Below are positions 14,285 through 22,975 of a DNA stretch of 64,000 nucleotides, one piece after another. The stretch is taken from contig CAIJQQ010000035.1 in the NCBI GenBank assembly GCA_903822825.1, positions 1 to 64,000 on the forward strand, given 5' to 3'. Source of the stretch: an uncultured Burkholderiales bacterium (GTDB taxonomy: Bacteria > Pseudomonadota > Gammaproteobacteria > Burkholderiales > Burkholderiaceae_C). The first letter of the stretch is position 1; each line of letters begins with the position of its first letter. The notes below the pieces were generated by a model. That model had not been told where the DNA came from and did not search any database. It saw only the letters and a program-made list of their open reading frames with translations. Both the position numbers and the translations under genes were made by a program.

Positions 14285-15349
14285 ATGAAAACCTACCGCA
14301 TCGCCACCATTCCCGGAGACGGCATTGGCAAAGAAGTCATCCCTGCAGGCCAAGAAGTCATGCAGGCCTTGGCGAGCGCCTGTGGCACTTTTGCTTTTGA
14401 ATTTGAAAACTTTGGCTGGGGCGGCGACCACTACCGTGAACACGGCGTGATGATGCCGGCCGATGGCCTGGATGCGCTGCGGGGCAAAGACGCGATCTTG
14501 TTCGGCTCGGCAGGTGACCCGGACATCCCAGACCACATCACGCTGTGGGGCTTGCGCCTGAAAATCTGCCAGGGCTTTGACCAATATGCCAACGTGCGCC
14601 CCACGCGCATCTTGCCGGGCATCGACGCGCCCCTCAAGCGTTGCATGCCCAAAGACCTGGACTGGGTCATCGTGCGCGAGAACTCTGAAGGCGAATACTC
14701 CGGCGTGGGTGGGCGTGTGCACCAGGGCCACCCGATCGAGGCGGCCACCGATGTGTCCATCATGACCCGCGCTGGAGTTGAGCGTATCTTGCGTTACGCC
14801 TTCAAGCTGGCGCAATCGCGCCCGCGCAAACTGCTCACCGTGGTGACCAAGAGCAACGCCCAGCGCCACGCCATGGTCATGTGGGACGAGATCGCGCTGC
14901 AGATTTCCAAAGAGTTTCCGGATGTGAAGTGGGACAAGGAGCTCGTCGACGCCGCCACGGCCCGCATGGTCAACCGCCCGGCCACGCTCGACACCTTGGT
15001 GGCCACCAACTTGCACGCCGACATTCTGAGTGACTTGGCCGCGGCCCTTGCGGGCAGCTTGGGCATTGCGCCCACGGGCAACATCGACCCCGAGCGCCGT
15101 TACCCCAGCATGTTCGAGCCCATCCACGGCTCGGCTTTTGACATCATGGGCAAGGGGCTGGCCAACCCGGTCGGTACTTTCTGGTCGGTGGTCATGTTGT
15201 TGGAGCACATCGGCGAGGACGATGCGGCCCAGCGTTTGATGAAAGCGGTGGAGGCCGTCACGGCCAATCCGGCGTTGCACACCGGCGACTTGGGCGGGAA
15301 AGCCCTGACGGTGGATGTCACCCAGGCGGTATGCAAGGCCTTGGCTTGA
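14285..15349 (+). CDS. ttuC: Tartrate dehydrogenase/decarboxylase (TtuC/DmlA family)
   Basis: The 354-residue protein is a beta-decarboxylating dehydrogenase. Visible are the N-terminal TIPGDGIGKEVIPAG, the substrate-binding region with NVRPTRILPG and VRENSEGEYSGVGG, a Lys in TKSNAQRHAMVMWDE, the metal ligands around NLHADILSDLAAALAG, and the NAD segment EPIHGSAFDI. The E-N-S-E-G-E-Y pattern marks the tartrate/D-malate branch, not isopropylmalate. It oxidises tartrate to oxaloglycolate, which decarboxylates. The next genes, a Bug receptor and TtuD, complete a tartrate uptake and degradation set. An RBS is not obvious (AGACGGAG upstream at moderate spacing). Confidence 0.85.
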   Translation: MKTYRIATIPGDGIGKEVIPAGQEVMQALASACGTFAFEFENFGWGGDHYREHGVMMPADGLDALRGKDAILFGSAGDPDIPDHITLWGLRLKICQGFDQYANVRPTRILPGIDAPLKRCMPKDLDWVIVRENSEGEYSGVGGRVHQGHPIEAATDVSIMTRAGVERILRYAFKLAQSRPRKLLTVVTKSNAQRHAMVMWDEIALQISKEFPDVKWDKELVDAATARMVNRPATLDTLVATNLHADILSDLAAALAGSLGIAPTGNIDPERRYPSMFEPIHGSAFDIMGKGLANPVGTFWSVVMLLEHIGEDDAAQRLMKAVEAVTANPALHTGDLGGKALTVDVTQAVCKALA

Positions 15350-15438
15350 GGCCATGATGCCCTGCAGGATGCAGTTTGTCCTTTTCTCGAGTTAAATCTG
15401 TGAATGATTGGCCGACCCACTGCCTGAAAGGTTTGAAC

Positions 15439-16428
15439 ATGCGCTCCAAGTTTCTCTCCGTCGTCGCCGTTGGCGCCTTGCTGGCGTCTGCGAATGCGTT
15501 GGCACAGGAATACCCTGCAGCCAATAAAACCATCACCTTCGTCCTGCCCTATGCAGCAGGTGGCCCGACCGACAAGGCCGCACGCGACCTGGCGCAGTCC
15601 ATGAGCAAGGCCATGGGTGGGCACAGCATCGTGATCGATAACGCGGCGGGCGCGTCCGGCTCTATCGGTGCGAACAAGGTCGCCAAAGCGTCCCCTGATG
15701 GCTACACGCTTTTGTTCACACACATTGCACAGGCTACCCTTTCCAGTTTCTTTCGCACCTTGCCTTACAACGTGGAGAAAGATTTCGAATACCTGGGTCT
15801 GGTCAGCGAAAACCCGATGAACCTGATCGGTCGCCCCAGCTTGCCCTCCAACAACATGGCCGAACTGGTGAGCTGGATCAACGCCAACAAGGGCAAGATC
15901 AACATCGCCAACGCTGGCCCTGGCTCGGCCTCGCACCTGTGCGGCATGCTGTTCCAGTCCACCCTCAAAGTGGACATGACCTCGGTGCCCTACAAAGGCA
16001 CGGCACCCGCCATGACCGACTTGATTGGTGGCCAGGTGGATTTGATGTGCGACCAGACCACCACCACCATCCCTCAGATCGAAGGCAAGAAGGTCAAGTC
16101 GTTTGCCGTCACCACGTCCTCTCGCCTGAGCTCACCCGTCCTGAAAGACATGCCCACCATGCAGGAAGCCGGGCTCAAGGACTTCAACGTCACGATCTGG
16201 CAAGGCCTGTACGCGCCCAAGGGCACGCCAGCGGCCGTGCTCAAAAAGCTCAACGACGCCCTCAAGACCGCAGTCAAAGACCCTGAGTTCATCCGAAAGC
16301 AAGACGCTGGCGGGGCTTCTGTCATCAACGACGCGCGCAACGACCCGGCTGGGCACAAGTCTTTTGTGATGTCCGAAGTCACCAAATGGGCGCCGATCAT
16401 CAAGTCGGCAGGGGTTTATGCCGATTGA
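15439..16428 (+). CDS. Bug/TctC-family solute-binding receptor (tartrate cluster)
   Basis: The 329-residue periplasmic protein has a Sec signal peptide (MRSKFLSVVAVGALLASANA, cut near ALAQ) and the Bug-family landmarks ITFVLPYAAGGPTDKAARDL, ANKVAKASPDGYTLL, VPYKGTAPAMTDLIGGQVDL and GLYAPKGTPAAVL. These receptors bind carboxylates for tripartite tricarboxylate transporters or for sensing. Placed between the tartrate dehydrogenase and TtuD, it most likely binds tartrate or a related C4 acid. No TctA/TctB membrane genes are in the window, so it must work with components encoded elsewhere. Confidence 0.85.
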   Translation: MRSKFLSVVAVGALLASANALAQEYPAANKTITFVLPYAAGGPTDKAARDLAQSMSKAMGGHSIVIDNAAGASGSIGANKVAKASPDGYTLLFTHIAQATLSSFFRTLPYNVEKDFEYLGLVSENPMNLIGRPSLPSNNMAELVSWINANKGKINIANAGPGSASHLCGMLFQSTLKVDMTSVPYKGTAPAMTDLIGGQVDLMCDQTTTTIPQIEGKKVKSFAVTTSSRLSSPVLKDMPTMQEAGLKDFNVTIWQGLYAPKGTPAAVLKKLNDALKTAVKDPEFIRKQDAGGASVINDARNDPAGHKSFVMSEVTKWAPIIKSAGVYAD

Positions 16429-16521
16429 GAAGTGCTGCATGGGAAGGGCGCATTGCTGTTTCAAGTTCAGCAAAAGACCTTATCCTCATCGACCGATCAT
16501 TTCGCCTGAAGCTGCTTTGCC

Positions 16522-17820
16522 ATGAACGACCCCCAAACCGCGCTGCGTCACCTCTACGATGTGGCCGTTCAACGCGCTTTGCCACTGAACAACACGGCTG
16601 CCCATTTGCCCGCGCCGCCCAAGGGCCGCACGCTGGTGCTGGGTGCAGGCAAAGCGGGTGGCGCTATGGCCCAAGCGGTCGAGGCCCTGTGGCCTGCTGA
16701 CAAGCCCTTGTCGGGCTTGGTCGTCACGCGCTACGGCCACACGCCGCCACGCCCTTTGGGTTTGCCCGAGCGCATCGAGGTGGTCGAGGCTTCGCACCCC
16801 GTGCCTGATGCGGCGGGCTTGCAAGCGGCTGAGCGCATTTTGGCACTCACCCAAGGCCTCACTGCAGACGATTTGGTGCTTTGCCTCATCTCAGGCGGCG
16901 GTTCGGCGTTGCTGACCTTGCCCGAAGATGGCATTCGACTGGAAGACAAGCAAAGCATCAACCGCCAGCTCTTGGCCAGCGGCGCCAACATCGCCGAGAT
17001 GAACTGTGTGCGCAAGCATCTCTCGCGCATCAAGGGTGGGCGTTTGGCTGCGGCCTGCGCTCCGGCGCGGGTGGTCACGCTCACCATCAGCGACGTGCCG
17101 GGCGATGACCCTTCCATCATCGCCAGTGGCCCTACGGTGCCAGATGCCAGCACCTGCGGCGATGCGTTGGCCATCTTGCAGCACTATGCGATCGATGTAC
17201 CCGATGCGGTCACCCAAGCCTTGCAGTCCGGCTCGTGGGAAACGCCCAAGCCCGGTTCGGCGGTGTTCGAAGGCCACAGTGTGCACATGATCGCTACGCC
17301 CCAGCAAGCACTGGAGGCCGCGGCCGATGCAGCCCGCGCGATGGGTTTGAACGCTTACATTCTGAGCGATGAAATCGAAGGCGAATCGCGTGAAGTCGGC
17401 AAGGTGCACGCTGCGCTGGCTCGCGCTTCAGCCAAAGGGCAGGGGCCATTCATCAAACCCTGCGTCATTTTGAGCGGCGGCGAAACCACCGTGACCCTCA
17501 AGCCCCAGCCTGCAGGCACACCACGTGGACGTGGTGGTCGTGCAGGCGAGTTCTGCTTGGGCCTTGCTCAGGCGCTGCAAGGTCAGAACGGCGTGTGGGC
17601 GCTGGTGGCCGACACCGATGGCATCGACGGCATCGAAAACAACGCCGGGGCGCGCGTGGCGCCCAACACCCTCGAACGTGCCTTGGCCTTGGGACTCAAG
17701 GTCGAAGAGCACTTGCAGCGCAACGACGCGTATGGTTTTTTTGAGGCCTTGGGCGATCTGGTGATCACCGGCCCCACACACACCAATGTCAACGACTTCC
17801 GGGCAATCTGGGTGGCGTGA
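16522..17820 (+). CDS. ttuD: TtuD-type glycerate 2-kinase / hydroxypyruvate reductase (MOFRL family)
   Basis: A 432-residue member of the GckA/TtuD family. The N-terminal nucleotide-binding domain shows LVLGAGKAGGAMAQAVE and DLVLCLISGGGSALL, then the MNCVRKHLSRIKGGRLA helix and VTLTISDVPGDDPSIIASGP. The C-terminal MOFRL domain contains GGETTVTLK, GRGGRAGEFCLGLA and DTDGIDGIENNAGA. Historically called hydroxypyruvate reductase in tartrate operons, the family phosphorylates D-glycerate at position 2. It takes the glycerate made from tartrate into central metabolism. It is the third gene after the dehydrogenase and the receptor on the same strand. Confidence 0.9.
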   Translation: MNDPQTALRHLYDVAVQRALPLNNTAAHLPAPPKGRTLVLGAGKAGGAMAQAVEALWPADKPLSGLVVTRYGHTPPRPLGLPERIEVVEASHPVPDAAGLQAAERILALTQGLTADDLVLCLISGGGSALLTLPEDGIRLEDKQSINRQLLASGANIAEMNCVRKHLSRIKGGRLAAACAPARVVTLTISDVPGDDPSIIASGPTVPDASTCGDALAILQHYAIDVPDAVTQALQSGSWETPKPGSAVFEGHSVHMIATPQQALEAAADAARAMGLNAYILSDEIEGESREVGKVHAALARASAKGQGPFIKPCVILSGGETTVTLKPQPAGTPRGRGGRAGEFCLGLAQALQGQNGVWALVADTDGIDGIENNAGARVAPNTLERALALGLKVEEHLQRNDAYGFFEALGDLVITGPTHTNVNDFRAIWVA

Positions 17821-17937
17821 ATGCGAAGCAGTTTGAGTGATGATTGAAATCTTTACAAACCATACGTCAATTATTGTTGATACTTATCTATGATTCTTCT
17901 TTACGCCGGATGATCGGCAACATCAAGGAGACAGGCC

Positions 17938-19233
17938 ATGTTCTGTGACGCGTTCAATCGCACCGTGCCCATCATTTGGGGTTTGAGTTTGCTGGGGGCT
18001 TTGACGGCCTGCGGTGGTGGCAGTTCCAACAACACGATGGTGACTGTGCCAAGTGCACCCACCATGGAGGCGGCCACAGTGGGCAATGGCAGCGCCAGCG
18101 TGGCCTTTGCGGCGCCCAGCACCAATGGCGGTGCCAACATTTCGGCTTACACCGTCACTTGCGTCAATGGCTCCAGCAGATTCTCTGGCACCGCTGCGTC
18201 CAGTCCCATCAACGTGACCAGCATGACGAATGGCACTCTTTACAGTTGCAGTGTGACTGCCACCAACAGTGCTGGCACTGGTGCGGCGTCTTCCGCAGTG
18301 AGTGTGACGCCAACGGCAGGACTTGTGGCCAATTCCACTGCGGGTGTTTTGTGCTCTGTGGCTGACAGCGGGACACAGCAGCTGTCTTACACCAACAGCT
18401 CGCCTGGCGGCTCTGCGGTCTTGGTCAGCGAAAGTCTGCCCTACAACTACAGTTGGACCTGCAGTGGCGGTACCCGCGCCATGACAGGCAACGGCGTTCC
18501 CAACCACGCAGTGACGAACGGCAACTTCGCGACCAAAGTGTCGGCCCAGTCCAATTTGTCGGGCAGCATGACCACCAGTCCGACAGTGGGCAACACCATG
18601 ACGCCGGTCAAGTTGCCTGGCTTTGCAATCAACAGCGTGAAAATGGACCCGGGCACCGCAGGCACCTGCACCGACAGCGCCACATCGACCACTTCGGGTT
18701 GCAACTATGCGGGTGGCAATGGCACCTGGCGAATGGAAGCTTTGAACGACCCCACTGTGAGCCCCTGGAAGTTTGATTTTGGCACCGACGACAGCAATGC
18801 CCACGTGCAACCCAACGGTCAGTACCACTACCATGGCATGCCGACCAACCTGATCACCAAGCGCAACAGCGCCAGCACCACCACCATGACCTTGGTGGGT
18901 TGGGCGGCAGACGGGTTCCCGATTTACGCCAACTATGGCTACAGTGCCGCCGCCAATGCCAGCTCTGCGCTCAAGGAAATGAAAGGCAGCTACCGGGTCA
19001 AGTCTTCGCCCAATGCGGGACGCCCTGCAACCAGCTTGTTTGCCATGGGCCACTTCCAACAAGATTGGGAATATGCGGCAGGTACGGGCGATCTGGACGA
19101 ATGCAACGGACGCAATGGCGTGACACCAGAATTTCCACAAGGCACTTACCATTACTTCATCACCAAGACTTACCCTTTCATTCAGCGCTGCGTGAAGGGG
19201 TCGCCGGCCTACTGGGCCAATTCCATGCCCTGA
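17938..19233 (+). CDS. YHYH-domain lipoprotein with a fibronectin type III-like N-terminal module
   Basis: The 431-residue secreted lipoprotein has a signal ending LTACGGGSS (lipobox Cys at about residue 25). Residues about 40-125 form a fibronectin III-like module (PSAPTMEAATVGNGSASVAF, VTSMTNGTLYSCSVTATNSA). The C-terminal 280 residues hold a YHYH domain, with the motif in NGQYHYHGMP, VGWAADGFPIYANYGY and LDECNGRNG..PEFPQGTYHY. YHYH proteins have unknown function, and the His clusters suggest metal binding at the cell surface. AAGGAGA precedes the ATG. It is followed by a HupE/UreJ-like membrane gene, a common companion in my recollection. Confidence 0.85.
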   Translation: MFCDAFNRTVPIIWGLSLLGALTACGGGSSNNTMVTVPSAPTMEAATVGNGSASVAFAAPSTNGGANISAYTVTCVNGSSRFSGTAASSPINVTSMTNGTLYSCSVTATNSAGTGAASSAVSVTPTAGLVANSTAGVLCSVADSGTQQLSYTNSSPGGSAVLVSESLPYNYSWTCSGGTRAMTGNGVPNHAVTNGNFATKVSAQSNLSGSMTTSPTVGNTMTPVKLPGFAINSVKMDPGTAGTCTDSATSTTSGCNYAGGNGTWRMEALNDPTVSPWKFDFGTDDSNAHVQPNGQYHYHGMPTNLITKRNSASTTTMTLVGWAADGFPIYANYGYSAAANASSALKEMKGSYRVKSSPNAGRPATSLFAMGHFQQDWEYAAGTGDLDECNGRNGVTPEFPQGTYHYFITKTYPFIQRCVKGSPAYWANSMP

Positions 19234-19269
19234 TCGCAAAGAGACGGTCAGCGCTGGCACCGCTTGTTC

Positions 19270-20385
19270 ATGAAGCTTCTTTTACGTTGTTTTCGAGGCT
19301 TGAGTTGGCTCTTGCTGATGGCTTGCGCCAGCGCGCAAGCCCATCTGATGGTGGCCCAAAAGGGCACGCTCAATCTGCAAGGGGACGGGGCCTATCTGGT
19401 GGTGTCCTTGCCGGTGTCTGCATTTGTTGGCATTGACGACGATGGCGATGGCGCTTGGTCTGCCGAGGAACTGGGAGTGCATGGACCTCAAATCCAGAAA
19501 CAGCTGCAGACGCATTTGCGTCTGCGCGATGCGCAAGGCCCCAGGCCCATGGATGCCGTTACCTTGGTGCCGACCCCACCTGACGAGAAACCGGGCGACC
19601 CCGTGACCCAATTGGTGGTGCTGGCACGATTCAAGCTGGCCCTTGCCTTGCAAGCCGATGGCCCTGAAACACCGAAGGGTCTGTGGGTTCATTCAGGCTT
19701 GTTTGGGCGGGCACAGGCAGAGCAAAAATTGAGCATCGCCGTGACCCAAGGACGCCACAAACAGCTCTTGGTCTTGACGCCAGAGCAGCCGGAGCTGCCC
19801 TTGTTTCCCTCGGGTTGGCGCGTGGTCGCCGACTATGTGGTGTTGGGCATGATGCACATCCTGACGGGTTGGGATCACCTCATGTTCCTGGCCGTGGTCT
19901 TGCTGGGTGGGGGCACTTGGTGGCAAATTTTGGGCATCCTGAGTGCGTTTACCGTGGGGCATGCCCTCACGCTCGCGTGGGGACTGTTGGGGCAAGTGCC
20001 ATTCAGTGCACATTGGGTGGAGCCCACCATCGCCATGACGATTGTCGGCATGGCTGCTGTTGAGTTTTGGCAACGCCAACGCAAGCGTGAGATAGACATA
20101 CTTTGGCGATTGGCTGCGGTATTCGCTTGCGCCTTGGTGCATGGATTGGGCTTGGCTTCGAGCTTGCAGGCCATCGGTTTGGATGCGGCCCACCGTGTGT
20201 GGAGTTTGTTGGGGTTCAATCTGGGGGTGGAGTTGGCGCAATGTGCGGTGGCCTTGGCTTTGGCGGGCATGGCCACCTTGCTGCTGTCGCGTCTGCCTGC
20301 CATTGTGCAAGCTCGTGTTCGTCTGTTGTGGCTGGCAAGCGCGGTGGTCGTGGGCGGCCTCTGGTTCATTGAACGACTGCTTTGA
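19270..20385 (+). CDS. HupE/UreJ_2-family membrane protein with EF-hand loop
   Basis: The roughly 371-residue protein has a signal peptide (LLRCFRGLSWLLLMACASAQA), a periplasmic domain of about 160 residues, and a C-terminal six-to-seven-helix HupE/UreJ_2 membrane region starting at about residue 175. The membrane part contains GMMHILTGWDHLMFL and FTVGHALTLAWG, the His-containing helices typical of the family and suggestive of metal handling. The periplasmic part holds a canonical EF-hand-like loop, Asp56/Asp58/Asp60/Glu67 in IDDDGDGAWSAEEL. An in-frame TTG lies at 19264; ATG 19270 is preferred. Function and metal are unknown. Confidence 0.8.
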   Translation: MKLLLRCFRGLSWLLLMACASAQAHLMVAQKGTLNLQGDGAYLVVSLPVSAFVGIDDDGDGAWSAEELGVHGPQIQKQLQTHLRLRDAQGPRPMDAVTLVPTPPDEKPGDPVTQLVVLARFKLALALQADGPETPKGLWVHSGLFGRAQAEQKLSIAVTQGRHKQLLVLTPEQPELPLFPSGWRVVADYVVLGMMHILTGWDHLMFLAVVLLGGGTWWQILGILSAFTVGHALTLAWGLLGQVPFSAHWVEPTIAMTIVGMAAVEFWQRQRKREIDILWRLAAVFACALVHGLGLASSLQAIGLDAAHRVWSLLGFNLGVELAQCAVALALAGMATLLLSRLPAIVQARVRLLWLASAVVVGGLWFIERLL

Positions 20386-20433
20386 TGTGTGTCAAAGCCC
20401 AGAACAAGAGGCACTGGCACATTCAAACCCACC

Positions 20434-21057
20434 ATGGTTGCTGCTGTCGTCCCTTCGTCCGAATACCCTGCTGCTCTGGCGGTCGGCGCGGTCTTGCTGC
20501 ACCGGGGTGATGCGTCCGACCCGGTCTTGCACCTCCTGCAGGGGCGGGTTGTGCTTGGCTTTTTGCAGCAAGGCGAGATGGTGCACCAGTTGGGAGTGAT
20601 TGAAGGACCCTGCTGGCTGGAGGCCTCTTCAGGTTTGCTGGGCTTGCCACACGCGATCGATGCCATGGCCCTGACCCAGGTGCAATTGCATTACGTAGGT
20701 ACATCAGAGTTTTTGGCGCAGGTGCACAGCATGCCTGGCCCTTCGCAAACCCTTTTGATGGACATGGCCAAGCAGCAGCGTCAGCAAACCGAGTTGGCTG
20801 TGAGCCGACTGGTCAAAGACGCCGATGCGCGTTGTGCCGAATGGCTCTTGCGCCATGCCCAGCCCGATGCTCTGATCGGCGGCCTGGCCGTCACCTTGCG
20901 TGAACGCAAACGCACCATTGCCGCGCAACTGGGCATCGCGCCCGAAACCTTTTCGCGTGTCTTGCGGCATCTGCGTGATCGCCAGCTCATCAGTGGCGCT
21001 GGTCGGGTTTTGGGCTTGCCCAACCCGCAAGCTTTGCGCGAACTCGCCGGGGTCTGA
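20434..21057 (+). CDS. Crp/Fnr-family transcriptional regulator
   Basis: The protein has an N-terminal cNMP-type beta-barrel (LLHRGDASDPVLHLLQGRVV), a dimerisation helix, and a C-terminal winged helix with RKRTIAAQLGIAPETFSRVLRHLRDRQLI at about residues 165-195. It lacks the FNR cysteine cluster, with only two isolated Cys present. The pattern of the barrel gives no clear cAMP-binding residues either, so the signal is unknown. A GTG at 20389, directly after the HupE-like stop, would extend it by 15 residues. I prefer the ATG at 20434, but the start is uncertain. It probably regulates, and is co-transcribed with, the YHYH/HupE-like genes. Confidence 0.8.
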   Translation: MVAAVVPSSEYPAALAVGAVLLHRGDASDPVLHLLQGRVVLGFLQQGEMVHQLGVIEGPCWLEASSGLLGLPHAIDAMALTQVQLHYVGTSEFLAQVHSMPGPSQTLLMDMAKQQRQQTELAVSRLVKDADARCAEWLLRHAQPDALIGGLAVTLRERKRTIAAQLGIAPETFSRVLRHLRDRQLISGAGRVLGLPNPQALRELAGV

Positions 21058-21069
21058 GCGCACCCAAAA

Positions 21070-21101
21070 AAAGGCGGGACCGTTCACACGGCACCGCCTT
21101 T
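21070..21101. terminator. Bidirectional terminator-like hairpin
   Basis: AAAGGCGG at 21070-21077 pairs with CCGCCTTT at 21094-21101, with flanking A-rich sequence on the left and TTT on the right. It lies between the Crp/Fnr gene and the convergent dctM gene and can serve both. Confidence 0.7.
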
Positions 21102-21124
21102 GGGCGTGTTGACCAGCTGATGGG

Positions 21125-22432
21125 TTAACCCATCTTGGACGGTAACCACAGCGCAATGGCCGGAAAGCTGATCAGGATCACCAGGCGGAACAAGTCCGTC
21201 ACCACAAAGGGGATGACCCCTTTGAAGATGGTGGTGAAACTCACATCCTTGACCACGCTTTTGATGACGAACACGTTCATTCCCACCGGCGGATGAATCA
21301 GCCCCAGTTCCACCGTCATCACGATGATCACGCCAAACCAGATGGGGTCAAAACCCAGTTGCACGATCACAGGGAAAATGATGGGCACCGTGAGGATGAT
21401 CATGGCCATGGCGTCCATCAAGCAGCCCAGCACCAGGTACATGACCATGATGAGCGCCAGAACGCCGTAGCGACCGACACCCAGGCCAGTCAGCATTTCG
21501 GTCAGCTTTTGCGGCACTTGCGTGATGGTCAGGAAGTATCCAAACAGCAAGGCACCAATCAGCACGGTGAACACCGCCGCCGATGTGCGCGTGGCCGACA
21601 GCAAGGCTTCGCGGATGCCTGCACGGTCGAGCTTGCCACGCAAGACCCCCAGCAGGAAGGCGCCACTGGCCCCCACGCCACCGGCCTCGGTGGGCGTGAA
21701 GAATCCGCCGTACAAGCCCCCAATCACGAACATGAAGAGCACCAAAGGAGCCCAGACATCCTTGAGGCCATTGAAGCGCTCACCCCATGACTTTTGTTCG
21801 CCGCGTGGCAACAAGTCAGGCTTGAAGTGCACGATGATCATGATGGTGATGACGTACAGCAGCATCGCCAACAAGCCTGGCACGATGCCGGCCATGAAAA
21901 GCTTGCCAATGTCTTGCTGCGTCAAGATCGCATACACGGCCAACACGGTCGATGGCGGCAGCATGGCGCCCAGCGTGCCACCCGCGGCAATCACCCCCGT
22001 TGAAAAGGATTGCGGATAGCCAAAGCGGCGCATTTCGGGGTAAGCCACCGATGAGAAGGTGGCTGCGGTCGCGACAGACGAGCCGCAAATGGCTGCAAAG
22101 CCGCCACAAGCCAGAACAGTGGCCACACCCAGACCGCCACGCATGTGCCCGATGAAGGCATTGGCTGCGCGGAACAACTCCTTGCTCACGCCAGAGACGG
22201 ACACGAAAGCGCCCATCAGCATGAACATGGGAATCACACCGAAGGTGTAATCGGTCACCGTGCGCATGGACGACTGTCCAATCAGCTTGAGCGCGGGGCC
22301 GGGGCCAGCGATGTAGGCATAGCCCGTGACCCCCACCAGACCCATCGCCATGCCCACAGGCACACGCAAAAGCATCAGGCCAAACAGCACCAGAAAGCCA
22401 ATGATGGCTACGGCATCAGGACTCAAATCCAT
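21125..22432 (-). CDS. dctM: TRAP transporter large permease (DctM)
   Basis: A 435-residue polytopic protein of the TRAP-DctM family, with about 12 hydrophobic segments. Typical features are the first helix AVAIIGFLVLFGLMLLRVPV, GVIPMFMLMGAFVSVSGV, the conserved GGTLGAMLPPSTVLAVYAIL loop and the late LGLIHPPVGMNVFVIKSV segment. It forms the sodium-driven substrate channel. It follows dctQ by three bases and dctP in the order P-Q-M on the minus strand. The same-strand iorAB genes upstream suggest the cargo is an aryl oxoacid or similar. The gene ends next to a shared terminator. Confidence 0.92.
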   Translation of the reverse strand: MDLSPDAVAIIGFLVLFGLMLLRVPVGMAMGLVGVTGYAYIAGPGPALKLIGQSSMRTVTDYTFGVIPMFMLMGAFVSVSGVSKELFRAANAFIGHMRGGLGVATVLACGGFAAICGSSVATAATFSSVAYPEMRRFGYPQSFSTGVIAAGGTLGAMLPPSTVLAVYAILTQQDIGKLFMAGIVPGLLAMLLYVITIMIIVHFKPDLLPRGEQKSWGERFNGLKDVWAPLVLFMFVIGGLYGGFFTPTEAGGVGASGAFLLGVLRGKLDRAGIREALLSATRTSAAVFTVLIGALLFGYFLTITQVPQKLTEMLTGLGVGRYGVLALIMVMYLVLGCLMDAMAMIILTVPIIFPVIVQLGFDPIWFGVIIVMTVELGLIHPPVGMNVFVIKSVVKDVSFTTIFKGVIPFVVTDLFRLVILISFPAIALWLPSKMG

Positions 22433-22435
22433 GCC

Positions 22436-22966
22436 TTACTCCACGTCTTTATGTTCAGGATGTTCTTCCAACGTTTCAGGCTGGAAGATCAAGCGCCAGG
22501 TTCGTATGGCAATGAGCAGCACGGCGCAGACATCACCCATCCATGCCACAGCAAAAAAGGGCCAGGTCGGCAAGTTCAGGTCGTAGGTGAGCACGTTGTC
22601 GTTGTAGGTGCCGCGCACCTTGTCAAACAACATGATGGTCTGCACGGTGACAACAAACAACAGCACCAGAGTTGCAAAGACGTCGATGAAGCGTTTGAGG
22701 CGTGCGTTAGACAAACTCCAAATCAAGTCCACCGTGATGTGGCTGCCTCGGTAGCTGGTGGCCGCAATGCCCCAAAAAATCAGGATGCCCAGCATCAAAC
22801 GACCGAAGTCGTAAGCGTCCGGGATCGAAGTGCTGAAAAATTTTCGCAACAACACCGAAATGAAGATGTTGGCCGCCACCAGTCCAACGAACAGGGCAGC
22901 CATCCACTCGATGGAATCGATGATGCGGTCAAAGACATTCTTTTTGACCGCGGTCGTGGTCTGCAT
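22436..22966 (-). CDS. dctQ: TRAP transporter small permease (DctQ)
   Basis: A 176-residue protein with four hydrophobic segments, in the DctQ pattern: IDSIEWMAALFVGLVAANIF, then DAYDFGRLMLGILIFWGIAA with SYRGSHITVDLIW, FATLVLLFVVTVQTIML, and a last helix near LPTWPFFAVAWMGDVCAVLL. The small subunit anchors and shapes the large permease DctM in the inner membrane. It is separated from dctP by nine bases and from dctM by three, so all three are one transcription unit. Confidence 0.9.
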   Translation of the reverse strand: MQTTTAVKKNVFDRIIDSIEWMAALFVGLVAANIFISVLLRKFFSTSIPDAYDFGRLMLGILIFWGIAATSYRGSHITVDLIWSLSNARLKRFIDVFATLVLLFVVTVQTIMLFDKVRGTYNDNVLTYDLNLPTWPFFAVAWMGDVCAVLLIAIRTWRLIFQPETLEEHPEHKDVE

Positions 22967-22975
22967 GCCGCGTCC

